A DNA stretch of 64,000 bases from Pelomonas sp. Root1444 (lineage in GTDB: Bacteria; Pseudomonadota; Gammaproteobacteria; Burkholderiales; Burkholderiaceae_C): NCBI RefSeq assembly GCF_001426885.1, contig NZ_LMFP01000003.1, forward strand, positions 186,001-250,000, written 5' to 3'. The position numbers were made by a program, and so were the translations under genes. This document shows positions 44,921 to 55,300 of this stretch, in pieces (within the stretch, counting starts at the first letter, position 1; each line of letters starts with the position of its first letter). The notes beneath the pieces are model-generated. The model saw only the letters and a program-made list of their open reading frames with translations, was not told where the DNA came from and did not search any database.

Positions 44921-45670
44921 TCAGAGGCATTTCAGGGCCCGAGTCACCGCTTCAGGGTCCGGTCGCGCCAAAACCACAGGCTCGAAACCCGCGGTTCGGG
45001 CGGCCTGGGCAATGCGTGGATGGGTGGTGATGGCGCGTTGGCCGGTCAGCGCCTGGCCGCTCAGGTGGCCGACGGCCTCGGCGCTGCTGAACAGCCACAC
45101 GTAGGCCTGCGGGTCGGCCCGGACGGCGTTCAGCAAGGCCTGCTCGGCGGCGTCGAAGCGCGGCCTGGCACGGTGGTAGACGGTGACGGCCTCGACCTGT
45201 GCGCCGGCGTCCACGAGGCGTTCGGCCAGCCATTCGCGCCCGCCGTCCCCGCGCAGCAGCAACACGCGGGCGCCGGCCCAGTCGCGACATGGCGCCAGCT
45301 GCTGCCACAGGTGCTCGGAGTCCAGGCTGGCCGCATCGGCAGCGGGCTGGACGATGCGGCCCGGCGGCACGCCCCGGTCGGCCAGCGCCTGTGCGCTGCC
45401 GGGGCCGACGCAGGCGGCCAGCGCCTGCACGGGCCAGGCAGCGCCCTCGGCATGGGCGAAAAACTGTTCGACGGCGTTCGGGCTGACGAACACGGCCAGG
45501 TCCACCGCGGCGAGCGCCGCCCAGGCGGCGCGGACGGGGCCGGGGTCGCGGGCGGGCAGGATCTCGATCAGCGGCAGGGCCGCCGCCGGCGCACCCAGCT
45601 CCGCCAGGCGGGCCAGCCAGGCCGCGCATTGCGGCCGCGGGCGCGTGACCAGCAGCGTCGGGGAGGTCAT
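44921..45670 (-). CDS. hemD: Uroporphyrinogen-III synthase
   Basis: This cytoplasmic enzyme closes hydroxymethylbilane to uroporphyrinogen III with ring inversion. The 249-residue chain has the two-lobed HEM4 fold. Visible marks are LLVTRPRPQ at the start, [12 protein letters not shown] near 60-71 (the SxNAV segment), the VYHRARPR linker and WLFSSAEAV in the second lobe. Its ATG at 45670 overlaps the hemC stop by four bases. Confidence 0.93.
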   Translation of the reverse strand: MTSPTLLVTRPRPQCAAWLARLAELGAPAAALPLIEILPARDPGPVRAAWAALAAVDLAVFVSPNAVEQFFAHAEGAAWPVQALAACVGPGSAQALADRGVPPGRIVQPAADAASLDSEHLWQQLAPCRDWAGARVLLLRGDGGREWLAERLVDAGAQVEAVTVYHRARPRFDAAEQALLNAVRADPQAYVWLFSSAEAVGHLSGQALTGQRAITTHPRIAQAARTAGFEPVVLARPDPEAVTRALKCL

Positions 45671-46599
45671 CCGGGCAGGTAGGAGCCGGCGCCGAGATCG
45701 CGCAGCCGTGCGGCGGCCTGCTGGCCCAGGGCGCGCGCAGATTCGACATCGATCACCTCGGCCGCGACGCTGGAGCGCAGCAGCGGCGAGGTGTGCGCTT
45801 CCGCATGGCCGAGCGCGGCGTCCAGGCAGAGCGTGCTGCCCTGCCAGCGGGCATGGGCTGCCAACGGCAGGCTGCAGCTGCCGCCGAGGGCGCGCGACAC
45901 GGCGCGCTCGGCCTCGCAGGCCAGCTGCGTCGGCGGATGGGCCAGCTTGGCGACCGCCTCGGCCAGCGCGCTGTCGTCGGCGCGGATCTCCAGCCCCAGC
46001 GCGCCCTGCCCTGCACAAGGCAGCATCTGGTCGATCTCGAACAGCGCCCGCACCCGTGCCGCGAGGCCGAGCCGCTTGAGCCCCGCAGCCGCCAGCACGA
46101 TGGCGTGATAGCCGCCCTCGTCGAGCTTGCGCAGCCGGGTGTCGAGGTTGCCGCGCAGCGGCTCGACGCGCAGGTCCGGGCGAAGGCTGAGCAGTTGCGT
46201 GACACGTCGCAGGCTGGAGCTGCCGACGACGGCACCTTGAGGCAGCTCGGCCAGCGAGGCGAAGTCGTTGGAGACGAAGGCGTCGCGTGGGTCCTCGCGC
46301 TGCAGCACGGCGGCGAGCGTGAAACCCTCGGGCAGCTCCATCGGCACGTCCTTGAGCGAATGCACGGCCAGTTGTGCGCGGCCGTCGGCCAGGGCCGCTT
46401 CGAGCTCCTTCACGAACAGGCCTTTGCCGCCGACCTTGGACAGCGTGCGGTCGAGGATCTGGTCGCCGCGCGTCGTCATGCCGAGCAGCGTGGCGGTCAG
46501 GCCCAGTTCGGTGGCCAGGCGGGCTTGCACATGCTCGGCCTGCCACAGCGCCAGGCGGCTCTCGCGCGTGGCGATGGTGATGGGGTTGGGGGCGGTCAT
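45667..46599 (-). CDS. hemC: Porphobilinogen deaminase (hydroxymethylbilane synthase)
   Basis: It polymerises four porphobilinogens to hydroxymethylbilane. The 310-residue chain has [16 protein letters not shown] near 8-23, the catalytic Asp in [14 protein letters not shown] near 82-95, SSSLRR near 128, [19 protein letters not shown] near 150-168, and the dipyrromethane-binding Cys in [13 protein letters not shown] near 240. The ATG at 46599 is preceded by only 35 bases after the halogenase stop, so the promoter must lie inside or upstream of the halogenase cluster. Confidence 0.97.
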   Translation of the reverse strand: MTAPNPITIATRESRLALWQAEHVQARLATELGLTATLLGMTTRGDQILDRTLSKVGGKGLFVKELEAALADGRAQLAVHSLKDVPMELPEGFTLAAVLQREDPRDAFVSNDFASLAELPQGAVVGSSSLRRVTQLLSLRPDLRVEPLRGNLDTRLRKLDEGGYHAIVLAAAGLKRLGLAARVRALFEIDQMLPCAGQGALGLEIRADDSALAEAVAKLAHPPTQLACEAERAVSRALGGSCSLPLAAHARWQGSTLCLDAALGHAEAHTSPLLRSSVAAEVIDVESARALGQQAAARLRDLGAGSYLPG

Positions 46600-46603
46600 A
46601 TGG

Positions 46604-46618
46604 CCTCGATTATCGAGG
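46604..46618. repeat. Perfect inverted repeat immediately upstream of hemC
   Basis: CCTCGAT-T-ATCGAGG forms a perfect 7+1+7 palindrome in the 35-base gap between the halogenase stop and the hemC ATG. It could be an operator or a small hairpin at the ribosome-binding region. I cannot assign a regulator. Confidence 0.4.
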
Positions 46619-46634
46619 TCATGCATCCCGGGGC

Positions 46635-48875
46635 TCAGGGCAGCCGGCTCTTGAAGAAGGCGTTGATGGTCAAACGGCCCAGGCCGGCCTGGTAGCCCGC
46701 CTTGTGGGCCGCCCACTGGATGTCGCCGGAATGGAAGATGCCGCCGTCGTAGAAGATGGCGCGGTTCCACCTGGCCGGCACGCGGCCGATGACTTCGAAG
46801 TAGCGGTTGCTTTCGGTCATGTAGCCCGGCGGGATGCCGTACTTGTCGCCAAAGGCGCTGGCGTCCATCGTGTTGGCGTCGCGGCGGAACTGCTGTGTGT
46901 CGGCGTCGGACATCAGCGAGCGGAAGAAGACCGTGCCGCCCAGAGACGCGTCCTTGAACAGGTAGTGGACGGAGGCAGAGATCATCTCGCCCGGCTGCAG
47001 GGCCGAGTCGTCGCGGTGGCAGATGCGCTGGCGCGCGTCGAGCGTCGATGCGTCCTGCGCGACACGTGAGAAGCGGCCATACATGCCCAGCGGCGCGCCG
47101 AGCCGCAGCGGCTCGCGCAGGTGCTGACGGAAGAAGGCGTCCAACTCGGCAGAAACGCTGCCCGGCAGATCCAGCTGCGGCCCCGGGTAGGGGTGGCCGG
47201 CGATCGCACCGAACTGACCCGCCGCGGACTGAGCCAGCGCCACGAGGGCCTCCGGATCCTGCACGAAGTCGTCGACCACGTGGACCTTGGCACCACCGAC
47301 CAGTTCCACGGCATGCAGTCGCGCATCGGGGTTGATGCGCAGCGTCGGGCCGGCCAGCACGCGCTTGGCTGCGCTCACCTCGACCTTCGGCGCCGGGCAG
47401 AAGCCCTGGATGAACTGCTGGTGCTTGGGCAGCTTCATCATCGTGCGCGCGACGTCCTTGCGGATGTCGTTCAGGAAGTCCGCCAGGTTGCGGTCGTCCA
47501 TGTTGCGCGTGATCGGGTGATGGCTGGCCGGAACGATGCCCTGCCCCATCATGACCTGCACCCAGGAGTTCTCGGCGAACAGCTCGCCCTGGCGCAGCAT
47601 GATGCGTGCGGTGTCGCGGAAATGCTGGATGCGGTGCTTGAGCAGCGGCGGCACGTCCATGTCGCGGCACTGGCGCCAGAAGGCGGAGTCCGTGCGGTGG
47701 GTGACGTGGTAGTGCAGGATGATGAAGTCGCGGATGACCTCGATCTGCTCGCGGGCCTGCTGGTTGTATTCGTCGATGTCCGACTGGCGGATGCCGTCGG
47801 TCGGGAACAGCTCGACGAGGCGGGTCATGCCCTTTTGGATGAGGTGGATGCTGGTCGATTCCAGCGGCTCCAGGAAACCGCTGGACAGGCCGATGGCGAC
47901 GACGTTCTTCTTCCAGACGACTTCTCGCTGGCCCGGCGTGAACTTGATGACGCGCGGCGGGCGCAACACCTCGCCTTCGACATTGGCCAGCAGCACGGCC
48001 TTGGCCTCGTCATCGCTGATGTGCTGGCTGCTGAACACCAGGCCGTTGCCGACGCGATGCTGCAGCGGGATGCGCCACTGCCAGCCCCAGGGGTGGGCGA
48101 TCGAGCGGGTGTAGGGCACGGGCTCGCCGACCAGCGTGGTCTGCACGGCGAGCGCGCTGTCGCAGGGCAGCCAGTGGGACCAGCTTTCGTAAGGCACGCC
48201 CAGCGTCTCACCGAGGAGCAGCGCGCGCATGCCGGTGCAGTCGATGAAGAAGTCGCCCTCGATGAGCGCGCCGCCATCGAGTTGCAGGCCGGTGACGTCG
48301 CCGCTGGCGGCATCGGTATGGACCTTGGCGATCTTGCCTTCGATGCGCTGCACGCCGATATCCTCAGCGAAGCGGCGCAGGTACTGGCCGTACAGCGTCG
48401 CATCGAAGTGGTAAGCGTAGTTGATGCCGTTGTCGGGCAGCAGGGCGAAGCGATTGTCCAGGCCGGCACGCAGCTCCAGGCAGTAGTCGCCGTAGTCGCT
48501 GGCCAGGCCGCGCTTGCGGCCTTCCAGCCAGAAATGGTGGAAGCCGGCCGTCCAGTGCCCCTTGCCGGTCTTGCCGAACGAGTGGAAGTAGTTCTCGCCG
48601 ACGTTGCGCCAGTTCTCGAAGCTGATGCCCAGCTTGAAGGTGGCCTGCGTGGCCTGGATGAACTCGCGCTCGTCCAGGTCGAGGATCTCATGCATCAGGT
48701 GCAGCGTCGGGATGGTGGCCTCGCCGACACCGACGGTGCCGATCTCCTCGGACTCCACCAGGCGGATGTCGTAGTGCTTGCCCAGGCATTTGGACAAGCC
48801 TGCGGCGACCATCCAGCCGGCGGTGCCACCACCGGCGATCACGACGCGACGAACGGGTTTGGGTGCGGTGGTCAT
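46635..48875 (-). CDS. Tryptophan-halogenase-family flavoprotein fused to a DUF6445-like domain
   Basis: This is a 746-residue two-domain protein. Residues 1 to about 515 form a flavin-dependent tryptophan halogenase-type fold. It has an FAD-binding GGGTAG at 15-20, GVGEAT at 49-54, Lys81 at the position of the catalytic halogenase lysine, the W-x-W-x-I-P motif (WQWRIP near 265) and LEPLEST with the conserved Glu. Residues of about 515-746 add a DUF6445-like segment ([15 protein letters not shown], then [20 protein letters not shown] with His/Asp residues that suggest a metal oxygenase fold). Free-tryptophan halogenation is not implied; members linked to TonB receptors have unknown substrates. 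I chose the ATG at 48875. Confidence 0.85.
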   Translation of the reverse strand: MTTAPKPVRRVVIAGGGTAGWMVAAGLSKCLGKHYDIRLVESEEIGTVGVGEATIPTLHLMHEILDLDEREFIQATQATFKLGISFENWRNVGENYFHSFGKTGKGHWTAGFHHFWLEGRKRGLASDYGDYCLELRAGLDNRFALLPDNGINYAYHFDATLYGQYLRRFAEDIGVQRIEGKIAKVHTDAASGDVTGLQLDGGALIEGDFFIDCTGMRALLLGETLGVPYESWSHWLPCDSALAVQTTLVGEPVPYTRSIAHPWGWQWRIPLQHRVGNGLVFSSQHISDDEAKAVLLANVEGEVLRPPRVIKFTPGQREVVWKKNVVAIGLSSGFLEPLESTSIHLIQKGMTRLVELFPTDGIRQSDIDEYNQQAREQIEVIRDFIILHYHVTHRTDSAFWRQCRDMDVPPLLKHRIQHFRDTARIMLRQGELFAENSWVQVMMGQGIVPASHHPITRNMDDRNLADFLNDIRKDVARTMMKLPKHQQFIQGFCPAPKVEVSAAKRVLAGPTLRINPDARLHAVELVGGAKVHVVDDFVQDPEALVALAQSAAGQFGAIAGHPYPGPQLDLPGSVSAELDAFFRQHLREPLRLGAPLGMYGRFSRVAQDASTLDARQRICHRDDSALQPGEMISASVHYLFKDASLGGTVFFRSLMSDADTQQFRRDANTMDASAFGDKYGIPPGYMTESNRYFEVIGRVPARWNRAIFYDGGIFHSGDIQWAAHKAGYQAGLGRLTINAFFKSRLP

Positions 48876-48889
48876 GGTCTTGGACGAGC

Positions 48890-49873
48890 CTATCGGTTCA
48901 ATCGGTTCAGCAACACGCCGCGCAACATGCGGGCGCTGTTGTCGTTCATCGGCGCGAGGACGCCCCGTGCGGCGGGCGGGATGTGAGCCGCCGTCTGTTC
49001 GTCGGCGTCGAAGATGTAGTGGTCGAACAGCGCACGCCATGCGTCACGTTGCGCGGCGGGCAGGTCACGCAGCGACAACAGCGCCAGCATCAGCGTGTTG
49101 AGCGGCGTGTCCATGAACGCGGGCGACTGCCGCCACCAGAAGTTGACGAGCGCGCTGACGGCGTCGAGCGCTTGCACGCCGTGCCACCACTGGCTGGGGA
49201 TGAAGAGCGCGTCGCCCGGATTCAGATCGAACACCAGGGCGCTCTCCAGCGCCTGCGCATACCGCGGGAAGCGCCCGAGATCAGGCCGCGCAATGTCGAC
49301 CAGGCTGATCGGCTGGCCCGCAGGGGTCAGGTCCAACGGCCCGACGTAGAGGTTGGCGACTTGACCGGGTGGGAACAGCGTGAAACGACGCCGCCCTGCG
49401 ACGACGCAGGCGATGTTGTCGGGCAGGTCGAAATGCGGCGCCACCTGGGTGCGATTGCCCAGCCAAAGACTGACCAGGGGGTCGTTGGGGACACGGAGGG
49501 GGAGATCGTTGCCCTGGCGCAGCCCAGGGAAGGCGGTGTCAATCTCGGTCGAACCGAGATAGAGCGCGTCGTGCGTGCCGGCAAGAAGCTCGTCGAGCAA
49601 CGCGCCGAAGGTGCCGATCGCATGGCGGTAGTTGAAACCCGAGAAGTCGTCGTTGTAGAAGAAGCGGCCGCCGATTTCCGGCCCGCCGCGCCACAAGGCC
49701 AAACGCGTCTCGGCACCGAAGCCGCGCAGGTAGTTGCAGAAATCCGCGTCCGAACGCCGTGCCGCTTGCACCAGCGGCCAGTGCTGCACCAGCCCGCGCA
49801 TCAGCACGGGCTGAGTGGACTGCAGCACCTCGGCGGGAATGGCCTCGGCGCTCACGTCGCTGCGCTCGAACAT
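48890..49873 (-). CDS. Cupin-like (JmjC/FIH-type) putative Fe(II)/2-oxoglutarate oxygenase
   Basis: This 327-residue protein of the cupin_8 family opens with the usual QPVLMRGLVQHWPLV. Metal ligands are visible as the His and Asp of VAPHFDLPDN and a later His in FIPSQWWHGVQ; the Asn in SALVNFWWRQ is typical of the family. Such enzymes hydroxylate proteins, sugars or small molecules. It starts 7 bases after sapC and ends 14 bases before the fused halogenase, so all four are one transcript. The substrate is unknown. Confidence 0.87.
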   Translation of the reverse strand: MFERSDVSAEAIPAEVLQSTQPVLMRGLVQHWPLVQAARRSDADFCNYLRGFGAETRLALWRGGPEIGGRFFYNDDFSGFNYRHAIGTFGALLDELLAGTHDALYLGSTEIDTAFPGLRQGNDLPLRVPNDPLVSLWLGNRTQVAPHFDLPDNIACVVAGRRRFTLFPPGQVANLYVGPLDLTPAGQPISLVDIARPDLGRFPRYAQALESALVFDLNPGDALFIPSQWWHGVQALDAVSALVNFWWRQSPAFMDTPLNTLMLALLSLRDLPAAQRDAWRALFDHYIFDADEQTAAHIPPAARGVLAPMNDNSARMLRGVLLNRLNR

Positions 49874-49880
49874 GGCGGCG

Positions 49881-50585
49881 TCAACCGCCTCGTGCGAGGT
49901 GTCGCTTGATGAGCGGCGGGAAGTTCGAGAGCGAGGCGATGGCCATGTAGATCGGCTGCAGGTAGTCGGCCTGGTGCAGCAGGCCGATGGTGCCGGCGTC
50001 CAGCCCGGCGAGGCGCTCCTCGTGGATCATGTAGAACCCGAGCAACTGGCCGCGCGAGCCGTCTGGCCGCTCCACGTCGAGCGTGAACGGCTCCAGCAGG
50101 TCGTGTGCCACGAGGGTCTGGATGAAATCGGGCGTGGCTTCGAAGCCTTCGTGCAGCGTGCGCAACACCGAATTCGCGTGCTCGGTCAGGTCGGTCGTAC
50201 CACCGTGAGGCAGGAACACCGCCTCGCCCTCGGCGCCATGGCTGATGCGCTTGCTCGACATGTCCACCATCATGCGCAGTTCGTCTTCCGCCACACCGAT
50301 GGAAAACGGGATGCGCTGCACCGACAGCGGCAGATAGTCGGCATCCCAGCCGTCCTCGCCATCCTCCCGCAGGAAAAGGTTCTCGCCTTCCCGCAGGCCG
50401 AACAGCACGACCGGCAGGAAGCTGCCGTTGCCGTCCGGCTGGAACACGATGGGATAGTGCGCCTGAAGCTTGCGGAACTCGACCGGCGTCGCGGGAGCGG
50501 ACATGAAGTCGTCGCCCCACCTCGCGCCGCGCCGGGTGACGATGCGCAGGTCTTTGTGCTGGATGTTGTTGAGCAGTTGCAGCAT
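49881..50585 (-). CDS. SapC family protein
   Basis: This 234-residue cytoplasmic protein matches the SapC family, first named from an S-layer gene region but of unknown activity. Marks are QLLNNIQHKDLRI at the start, HYPIVFQ, LREGENLFL, and YMIHEERLAGL near the end. I chose the ATG at 50585 because SapC proteins normally begin just before the LLNN segment. A GTG at 50606 that overlaps the halogenase stop would add seven residues. SapC genes repeatedly accompany TonB receptor-halogenase-cupin clusters, but the role there has not been established as far as I know. Confidence 0.87.
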   Translation of the reverse strand: MLQLLNNIQHKDLRIVTRRGARWGDDFMSAPATPVEFRKLQAHYPIVFQPDGNGSFLPVVLFGLREGENLFLREDGEDGWDADYLPLSVQRIPFSIGVAEDELRMMVDMSSKRISHGAEGEAVFLPHGGTTDLTEHANSVLRTLHEGFEATPDFIQTLVAHDLLEPFTLDVERPDGSRGQLLGFYMIHEERLAGLDAGTIGLLHQADYLQPIYMAIASLSNFPPLIKRHLARGG

Positions 50586-50602
50586 GGATATCGGTCGGAA
50601 AG

Positions 50603-52162
50603 TCACGCGGCGGCGATGCCGTGTGCATGGATGTGTTGGATGAGATCACGATGGCGGGGCAACCCGCCCAGCAGGCGCCGCGTCATTGTCGCCACCTCCT
50701 TGATGCAGCCCTCGGCCTTGGCCAGTTGCTGCGCGCGCAAGGCGCGCAGCGCCGGCTTGAACTGCATGCCGTAGAGCACGTACTGGTAGCTCGCTGCAGG
50801 GAAGACTTCCTCCACGCGATAGAAGTCGTTGTGCGACGGCACGCGGTGCTGCCAGAGCTGCAACAGGTCGCGCAGCGACTCGGGCTGGGTGGCCGCCTTG
50901 CGGTGGTCATGCCAGTAGTCGGCATCGTCGCGGCGGCTCAGCACATAGTGCAGTTTCAGGAAGTCGATGATGCGCGACCAGCGGTAGGCGAAGGCGTCGT
51001 TGAAGCGCTTGGCGACGAGGTCCATGTCCGCACGGTGGGCGGGGATCTCATCGCGGATGAAGGCCGCCGAGAGCTCGACCAGGGCCAGCGCCGAGGCTTC
51101 CAGCGGCTCGATGAAGCCGGCGGCGAGCCCGACAGCGACGCAGTTGCGGTGCCAGAACTGCTCGCGGTAGCCCGGGCTGAAGCGCAAGCGGCGCAGTGAC
51201 ACGTCGGCGTGATCCAGGCCACTGCGCTTCAGATAACCCAGCAGAGCGCGCTCGGCGGCGGCTTCATCCGTGTGGCCGCTGGAGTACACGAGGCCGATGC
51301 CGCGCCGCGTCGGCAAGCCGATGTCCCAGGTCCAACCTTCGGCATGTGCCGTGGCAACGGTGGCGGAGGCCAGCGGCGCACGGGCATCGGCATGCGGCAC
51401 CTGCACGGCCAGCGCGCTGTCGTTGAACAGCACGCCTTTTTCGGAACGGAAGGGAACGCCGAAATGCTTGCCGAGCAGCAAGCTGGCGAGTCCCGAGCAG
51501 TCGATGAACAGGTCGCCCTCGATGTCGCCGTGCTCGCGGGTCGCAAGGGCCGCGATGTCGCCGTTCTCGTGCGCGCGTACGGCGGTGAAATGGTCGACGA
51601 CATGGCGCACCCCGAGCACGGTGGTCGCATGCCGCCGCAGCAGATGGCCGAGCTTGACCGCGTCGAAGTGATAGCCGTAGTTCACGACGCCGCCGAAGTC
51701 GGGTGTCGTGGTCTGCTTGGGTGCCAGGTGGGCGTTGCAGAGGTGCGGCTGCGGTCCCGTGCTTTCGGCAAAGGCCTGATCGCAACCGCCTTGCAGCCAA
51801 GCGCCGGCGAGTTCAGCATCACCGTAGCCATGGGGCAACGTGAATGGATGGTAGTAGCGGTCGCCCTGGCCGCCGTGCAGCCAGCCGTCGAAGCGCGAGC
51901 CCTGCTTGAAGGCGGCATCGCATTCGCGCACCAAGTCGACTTCGCTCAAGCCGATGCGGCGCAGCGTGGCACGCATGGTCGGCCAGGTGCCTTCGCCCAC
52001 GCCGATGGAAGGCACGTCGGGCGATTCGATCAGCGTGACTTGCAACGCGTCGGGCGCGTCGCCGCCCAGCTCGGCCGCCAGCGTGGCGGCGGTCAGCCAG
52101 CCGGCCGAGCCGCCTCCCAACACCACGATTCGTCGAACAGCTGTCGTCAACTGGGCGTTCAT
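50603..52162 (-). CDS. Tryptophan-halogenase-family flavoprotein
   Basis: This 519-residue flavin-dependent halogenase-family protein has FAD-binding GGGSAG at 16-21, GVGEGT at 54-59, Lys86 in AAFKQGSRF (the catalytic-lysine position) and GFIEPLEASAL with the conserved Glu. The W-x-W-x-I-P motif appears as WTWDIG near 277, so Pro is replaced by Gly. It is a paralogue of the halogenase domain at 46635-48875 but lacks the extra C-terminal domain. It is the first gene of the halogenase-SapC-cupin-halogenase run, 156 bases downstream of the TonB receptor stop. Confidence 0.88.
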   Translation of the reverse strand: MNAQLTTAVRRIVVLGGGSAGWLTAATLAAELGGDAPDALQVTLIESPDVPSIGVGEGTWPTMRATLRRIGLSEVDLVRECDAAFKQGSRFDGWLHGGQGDRYYHPFTLPHGYGDAELAGAWLQGGCDQAFAESTGPQPHLCNAHLAPKQTTTPDFGGVVNYGYHFDAVKLGHLLRRHATTVLGVRHVVDHFTAVRAHENGDIAALATREHGDIEGDLFIDCSGLASLLLGKHFGVPFRSEKGVLFNDSALAVQVPHADARAPLASATVATAHAEGWTWDIGLPTRRGIGLVYSSGHTDEAAAERALLGYLKRSGLDHADVSLRRLRFSPGYREQFWHRNCVAVGLAAGFIEPLEASALALVELSAAFIRDEIPAHRADMDLVAKRFNDAFAYRWSRIIDFLKLHYVLSRRDDADYWHDHRKAATQPESLRDLLQLWQHRVPSHNDFYRVEEVFPAASYQYVLYGMQFKPALRALRAQQLAKAEGCIKEVATMTRRLLGGLPRHRDLIQHIHAHGIAAA

Positions 52163-52220
52163 TCCGGATAAGTATGGCCGTGCGGCCGATGGTCATGCCG
52201 CACGAGCCAGTGAATTCTGC

Positions 52221-52262
52221 AAAGAAACTGGCCGAGGCGGTCGCATATGCCCACCTCGGCCA
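52221..52262 (-). terminator. Probable terminator after the TonB receptor
   Basis: A 9 bp stem (52254-52262 with 52229-52237) closes a 16-base loop, and the minus strand continues with TTTCTTT. It lies about 57 bases past the receptor stop and 60 bases before the halogenase ATG. It would reduce but perhaps not abolish read-through into the halogenase genes. Confidence 0.55.
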
Positions 52263-52318
52263 ATGAGCCACCCGGCGTCGCCCCGAGAGGGCGGTCACCG
52301 GGCAGCAGGGCTCACCCC

Positions 52319-55300
52319 TCAGAAGCGATAGCGAGCGCCGATCAGGTAGCGGCGACCGGTCTGGATGGCCGAGACCAGCATCTCGTCCGTGCGGCCATGC
52401 TGACGGATGTAGCCGTCGTTCAGGTTGAGCAGGTCGAGTTGCAGGGTCAGGTTCTTGCCGAGCTTGAAGCCGATGGACGCATCCACCTGGCCGTAGGGCT
52501 CGGTGTAGACCGGGTTGTTGCCGTTGCCGTCGCCGATCGCCGCCAGGAACTCGCCGCGCCAGTTGTAGGCCGCACGGACGGACCAGGTCTGGTTTTCAAA
52601 GAAGCCGACCAGGTTGGCCGAGTCGCTGACGCCGAGCAACGCCGCCTGTTGGTCCGTGCGGAGGTTGTCGAACTTCAGGCCCGTCTTCACCTTCGTGAAA
52701 TTGCCTGACACGCCAAAGCCGCTGTTGCCGAACATGTGCTGGAAGTTCAACTCCAGGCCCTTGATGGTGTCTCCAGGTCCGTTCTTGAAGGTGTTGACCT
52801 TGAAGCCGATCGGCGTGGCGCCTGGGACGGCGCTGGTGATGACACCCTTGACCTCCGCGTCGGTCAACGGGCCGGACACCGTCACGCCAGGCTGGCCGCC
52901 GTAGTTCCGGAAGATGTAATTGCGAATGCACAGCGGCTGCGTGTTGCCACCACAAGCCGCCAACGCAGCGTTGTAGTAGGTACCGCTGGCCGGGTTGAGG
53001 ATGCCAGGCAACGTCATGTCGACGGACGAGGTCGTGACGAAGTTGTTGACCTTCTTGTAGAACAGACCCAGGGCCGCGTAGCTCGACTTGGCGTAGTAGT
53101 ACTCGGCCGACAGGTCCAGGTTCTTGGACTTCAGCGGCTTCAGCGCCGGGTCGCCGGTGGAGCCGGTGCCGCCGCCGTTCGGGTTGGCCGGGCTGTTCAG
53201 GCTCAGGCCGCCCTGCATCTGGTTCCAGCCAGGGCGGCCGATGTTCTCACCGTAGCTGGCGCGCACCTTCAAGTTGTCCGCCAGGTCGGCATCCCAGTCG
53301 ATGCTGGGCAGCCAGTACGAGTACTTGCCGGACTTGGTGCCGAAAGTCGTGCCACCCGAGGTCAGGTCGATCTCGTTCTGCGACTTCCAGTTCGTCGTGC
53401 CGTTGCGGTCGACCACTTGCGACGACGCGTCCACCTTCGTGCTCTCGTAGCGCAGGCCCACCGAGATGTTCATCGGCATGGCCGTGTCGAAGGAGTGGTC
53501 CCACTGGCCATAGACGGAGGAGGACTTTTCCGTCGCGCGCCAGTCGTCGCCGCGGGTGTAGTCCGGTGCGGCAGCGAAGTAGGCCTCGGCCTGTGCCTGC
53601 GTCATCCCCGGCGTGTTGGCCATCTTGACCTTGATGGCGCGGTCACGAAGGCTTGCGAAGTCCGCCATGTAGAACGACGAGAACAAGCGCGAGTCGTCAT
53701 GCCCCGGGATGCGGTTGAAGAAGCCGCCGAGGCTGTAGGTACCCGTACTGATACCAGCGAACTGACCCAGCGTGGGGGCGACACCGCTCCAGTCGTTGTT
53801 CTGGTTGTTGTAGCTGGCGGAGCGGTTCTTGGTCTTCGTGAAGCCGAGGCCGGCCAGCAGCTTGTTGTCGGCGTCGATGCGGTAGGTGCCGCGCGCCTGC
53901 GCCTGGTCGATGGTCTGATCGCTCAGGTTGTTGCGGAACTGCGTGCCCGTGACGTTCAACTTCGTGTCGTCGAAGGTCTGACCGGGCAAGCCCAGGATCG
54001 GGAAATCCCGGTCGTAATAGGCCGTGGCGTTGCCTTGGTTGAACATCGCCAGGTCCATGGCGTTGTACGTACCGAAGGGACTGTCGGGGCTGGTCTTGGC
54101 CTTGGAGTGGTGCGCGTCGATGTCGATGCGCAGCGCGTCGCTGACCTTCCAATCGACGTTGAAGCCGGTGGAGTTCAATTTCGACTTCTGGGCGTACTGG
54201 CCGGTGTTGATGGCCAGGTCGTGCGTGCCGTCCCAAATCGCCGTCTGGACGATGGGCGCAGCGATAGGACCGGTCGTGAACTTGGTGGGCGGGTTGGTCT
54301 TCAGATCGCCGGAGAACGAGTTGTTGAACCAGCTCGACATTTCGGCGTTCTTGGAACTGAGCGTGTTGACCGCCATCGTGTGGTCGACGGTGAACTTCAG
54401 CTCCTTGGTCGGGGCGAACTGCAACGTCACCTGGCCGTTCAGGCGTTCACGCTCCATGCCGGTGAGCGAGTAGCGCAATTCACGCGACGTCGCATACAGG
54501 CCAGTCGGCTGATTGATGATGTTGGTGGTCGGGCTGGCGGACTTGACCGCCGGGTCGTTGGTGCCCCAGCCGTTCTGGGTGTAAGCCTTGTTGGAGCCCG
54601 AATCGCGCTTGGAGTAGCTGCCGCTGATGGCAATGCCCAGCGTGCGGTTGCCGAAGGTGTCGCTGTAGATGCCGGAGATTTCGGGCGTCGCCTTGTCGCC
54701 TTGCAGCGGGCCGGGCAGCCGACCGACGGAAGCGTCGTAGTTCGCCTTCACGCCGATGCTGGCGATGCGCTCGCGCACGTCCAGCGGGCGGGCCGTCTTG
54801 ACGTTGATGGTGGCGCCGATGCCACCGGTGGGCGACTCGGCACGTGCCGTCTTGTAGACCTCTAGCGCGGAGATGGAGTCGGAGGACAGGTTGGCGAAGT
54901 CGAATGCACGGGAGCCATTGGCCCCCGCGCCTTCCCAGCCGATCAGGGCAGTCGGCATCTGGCGGCCGTTCAGCAACACCAGGTTGAAGTCGGGGCCCAC
55001 ACCACGGACGGTGACTTTGGAACCTTCGCCGCTGGCCGAGCGGTCGATGGACACGCCGGCAATACGCTGCATCGACTCGGCGAGGTTGGTGTCGGGGAAT
55101 TTGCCGATGTCCTCGGCCACGATGCCATCGACCAAGCCACGTGACTCGCGCTTGAGGGTGACAGCGCTGTCAAGCGACTGGCGAATGCCTGTAATCACCA
55201 CGGTTTCAAGCGCGTTGGGCGCCGAAGCCGCGTTCGACGGCGGCACCGCCGCTGCCTGCTGCGCGTGGACCGCTGCTGCACCGCTCAGCAATGCGATCGA

